64,000 nucleotides of DNA from Anaerolineae bacterium (lineage in GTDB: Bacteria; Chloroflexota; Anaerolineae; Aggregatilineales; J027), in assembly GCA_021463865.1 (NCBI GenBank), contig JAJTXY010000005.1, forward strand, positions 124,001-188,000, in the 5' to 3' direction. How positions within the stretch are numbered: position 1 is the first letter of the stretch; each line of letters begins with the position of its first letter. The notes under the pieces are model-generated. The model saw nothing but the letters and a program-made list of their open reading frames with translations, was not told the DNA's origin and ran no database searches. Below, piece after piece: positions 62,528 through 64,000 of this stretch. The position numbers and the translations under genes were made by a program.

Positions 62528-63625
62528 GTGGCTAAAGTAGTTTTCGACCATGTTTATAAGAGATTTGGAAACACCGACGCGGTTGCAGATCTAAATATTG
62601 AGGTTGATGACAAAGAATTTTTGGTCTTGGTCGGCCCTTCTGGTTGCGGCAAATCCACTAGTCTGCGTATGTTGGCTGGCTTGGAAGAAATTAGTGAAGG
62701 GCGTATTTTGATCGGGGATCGTGTGGTCAATAATGTTGCCCCGAAAGACCGTGACATTGCGATGGTGTTCCAAAGCTATGCGTTGTATCCCCACATGACC
62801 GTTTATGACAACATGGCCTTTGGTTTGCGTTTACGTAAGACCCCCAAACAAGAAATTGACCGCCGTGTTCGTGAAGCGGCCCAGAGCTTGGGTATTGCCC
62901 ATTTGTTAGATCGTCGTCCCCGTCAGCTATCCGGTGGTCAGCGTCAACGTGTGGCAGTTGGCCGCGCTATTGTGCGTGAACCCAAAGTGTTCTTGATGGA
63001 CGAGCCACTGTCGAACTTGGATGCTAAACTCCGCGTTGAGGCCCGTGCATTTATTAGCAAGCTGCATCAGAGCCTCGGCACCACCTTTATTTATGTGACC
63101 CACGACCAAGTTGAAGCTATGACGATGGGAACCCGCATTGCCGTTCTCAGCGCAGGCAAGCTGCAACAACTTGACACCCCCACCAACCTCTATAACAATC
63201 CGACCAACCAATTTGTGGCCGGATTCATCGGTAGCCCCGCCATGAATTTCTTCAATGGCACACTGCGCGAAGCCGATGGCAAGATGGTGGTGGATGTTGG
63301 CTTCGCTAGCCTTGAGGTACCTGCTGACCGCAAGGAACGCTATCGCCCGCATCTTGGTAAGAAAGTCACGTTCGGCCTGCGTCCCGAAAATATTCATAAT
63401 GTGGAGTTCCGCCCATCGGGTATTGTGGCACAGTCAGTTGAAGCTGAGGTGGACGTGGTTGAATTGATGGGCCATGAAAAGACCGTGTACCTTGTAGTAG
63501 ATGGTGTAACGTTCCTGTCACGTATGGACCCGCGCTCGGATGTCCATATCGGCTTGAAGACCCCGGCTGTCTTCGATATGACTAATATGCACTTGTTTGA
63601 CGCCGACACTGGCTTAACGCTCTAA
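62528..63625 (+). CDS. ABC transporter ATP-binding protein (MalK/UgpC type)
   Basis: 365 residues with a GTG start after a GGAGG site. Walker A is GPSGCGKST, the ABC signature is LSGGQRQRVAVGRA and Walker B is VFLMDEPLSNLD, with switch His in YVTHDQVEAM. The C-terminal ~120 residues are an OB-like regulatory domain (FGLRPENI), as in MalK, UgpC and MsmK, that energise several sugar importers. No permease or binding protein is in the window, so it may serve transporters encoded elsewhere. Confidence 0.94.
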   Translation: MAKVVFDHVYKRFGNTDAVADLNIEVDDKEFLVLVGPSGCGKSTSLRMLAGLEEISEGRILIGDRVVNNVAPKDRDIAMVFQSYALYPHMTVYDNMAFGLRLRKTPKQEIDRRVREAAQSLGIAHLLDRRPRQLSGGQRQRVAVGRAIVREPKVFLMDEPLSNLDAKLRVEARAFISKLHQSLGTTFIYVTHDQVEAMTMGTRIAVLSAGKLQQLDTPTNLYNNPTNQFVAGFIGSPAMNFFNGTLREADGKMVVDVGFASLEVPADRKERYRPHLGKKVTFGLRPENIHNVEFRPSGIVAQSVEAEVDVVELMGHEKTVYLVVDGVTFLSRMDPRSDVHIGLKTPAVFDMTNMHLFDADTGLTL

Positions 63626-63650
63626 ATTCTTCATTCGTTTAGACTTTAAT

Positions 63651-63690
63651 CGCCTGACCCGGGGGGACGCTCTCTGGTCAGGCGTTTTGT
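63651..63690 (+). terminator. Rho-independent terminator after the ABC ATPase
   Basis: CGCCTGACC (63651-63659) pairs with GGTCAGGCG (63676-63684), followed by TTTT. Confidence 0.85.
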
Positions 63691-63719
63691 TCTACATGAG
63701 AAGCGAGAGTATTGGAATC

Positions 63720-64000
63720 ATGCCTCCCAAAAGTATTCCTGTTCCGACCTCAGAAATCCTTGATCTAACCCACGAATTGACCCAAGCCATTGGTCGTGAT
63801 GCTGTTAAATTTGACGAAATTTCCCGTCTGTTGTACAGCAGTGACGCCAGCAATTACCAGATATTTCCGGTGGGGGTGACTTTCCCTAAAAACGCGGATG
63901 AGGTGAGTGCGATTCACGAGATTGCGATGCGCTACCACGTCCCTGTAATGCCGCGCGGTGGGGGCACAAGTTTGGCGGGGCAGTCGGTCAATCGGGCGAT
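63720..64000 (+). CDS. FAD-linked oxidase, 3' end outside window
   Basis: The first 93 codons of a VAO/FAD-binding_4-type oxidoreductase, like GlcD or D-lactate dehydrogenases. After FPVGVTFPKNADEVSAIHEIA comes the FAD phosphate-binding loop PRGGGTSLAGQSVNRA, typical of this fold. I took the ATG at 63720; an in-frame ATG at 63696 would add eight residues. The rest is beyond the window, so the substrate cannot be judged. Confidence 0.85.
   Translation, partial: MPPKSIPVPTSEILDLTHELTQAIGRDAVKFDEISRLLYSSDASNYQIFPVGVTFPKNADEVSAIHEIAMRYHVPVMPRGGGTSLAGQSVNRA

Overview
The window looks like a piece of a Chloroflexota chromosome, most likely Anaerolineae-like. This is inferred from several LysM proteins with Thr/Pro-rich linkers, a PknB-type kinase with a large extracellular part, PD40 propellers, DUF4058, DUF1990 and PHAX-domain proteins, and the absence of outer-membrane genes. 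Housekeeping genes (valS, topA, proBA, galK, nagA, pepF) show that it is chromosome and not plasmid. I see no rRNA, tRNA, CRISPR array or insertion sequence. Both ends cut genes: valS lacks its start and an FAD-linked oxidase lacks its end.

Layout. 1-5.8 kb: valS, a HEAT-like small protein, a sugar-phosphate nucleotidyltransferase, an HD-domain protein and an alpha/beta-hydrolase-fold protein without the usual nucleophile. 5.9-12.5 kb: two related double-LysM envelope proteins, a MerR/aldo-keto reductase operon with a classical MerR promoter, a medium-chain dehydrogenase and a TolB-like propeller. 12.7-19.4 kb: topA, galK and proBA. 19.5-25.7 kb: a tandem TIR protein, two STAS-like paralogues around a UPF0114 protein, two exported hydrolase-like proteins, and a plasmid-type ParM/ParR-like cassette with iterons in its promoter. 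25.7-37.4 kb: an MFS transporter, a cyclic-nucleotide-binding regulator, a Tat-exported cyclase, a very large receptor kinase divergent from an ECF sigma factor/anti-sigma-like pair, and a SWIM protein. 37.4-49.1 kb: acyltransferases, an RRM-PHAX RNA-binding protein, a secreted metalloprotease, nagA, an SDR, a MaoC/CitE pair with a downstream microprotein, and three tandem Tat-exported metallophosphoesterases. 49.1-55.4 kb: methylcrotonyl-CoA carboxylase genes, with the alpha subunit split in two by intervening genes. 55.5-64 kb: pepF, a run of secreted and envelope proteins, and a MalK/UgpC-type ABC ATPase.

Together the genes suggest a monoderm heterotroph that spends much of its genome on cell-surface proteins, peptide, sugar and leucine use, and surface signalling. 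The observations most worth a second look are the chromosomal ParM/ParR-like cassette, the split mccA, the RRM-PHAX fusion, the kinase/sigma/anti-sigma block, and the tandem TIR protein.
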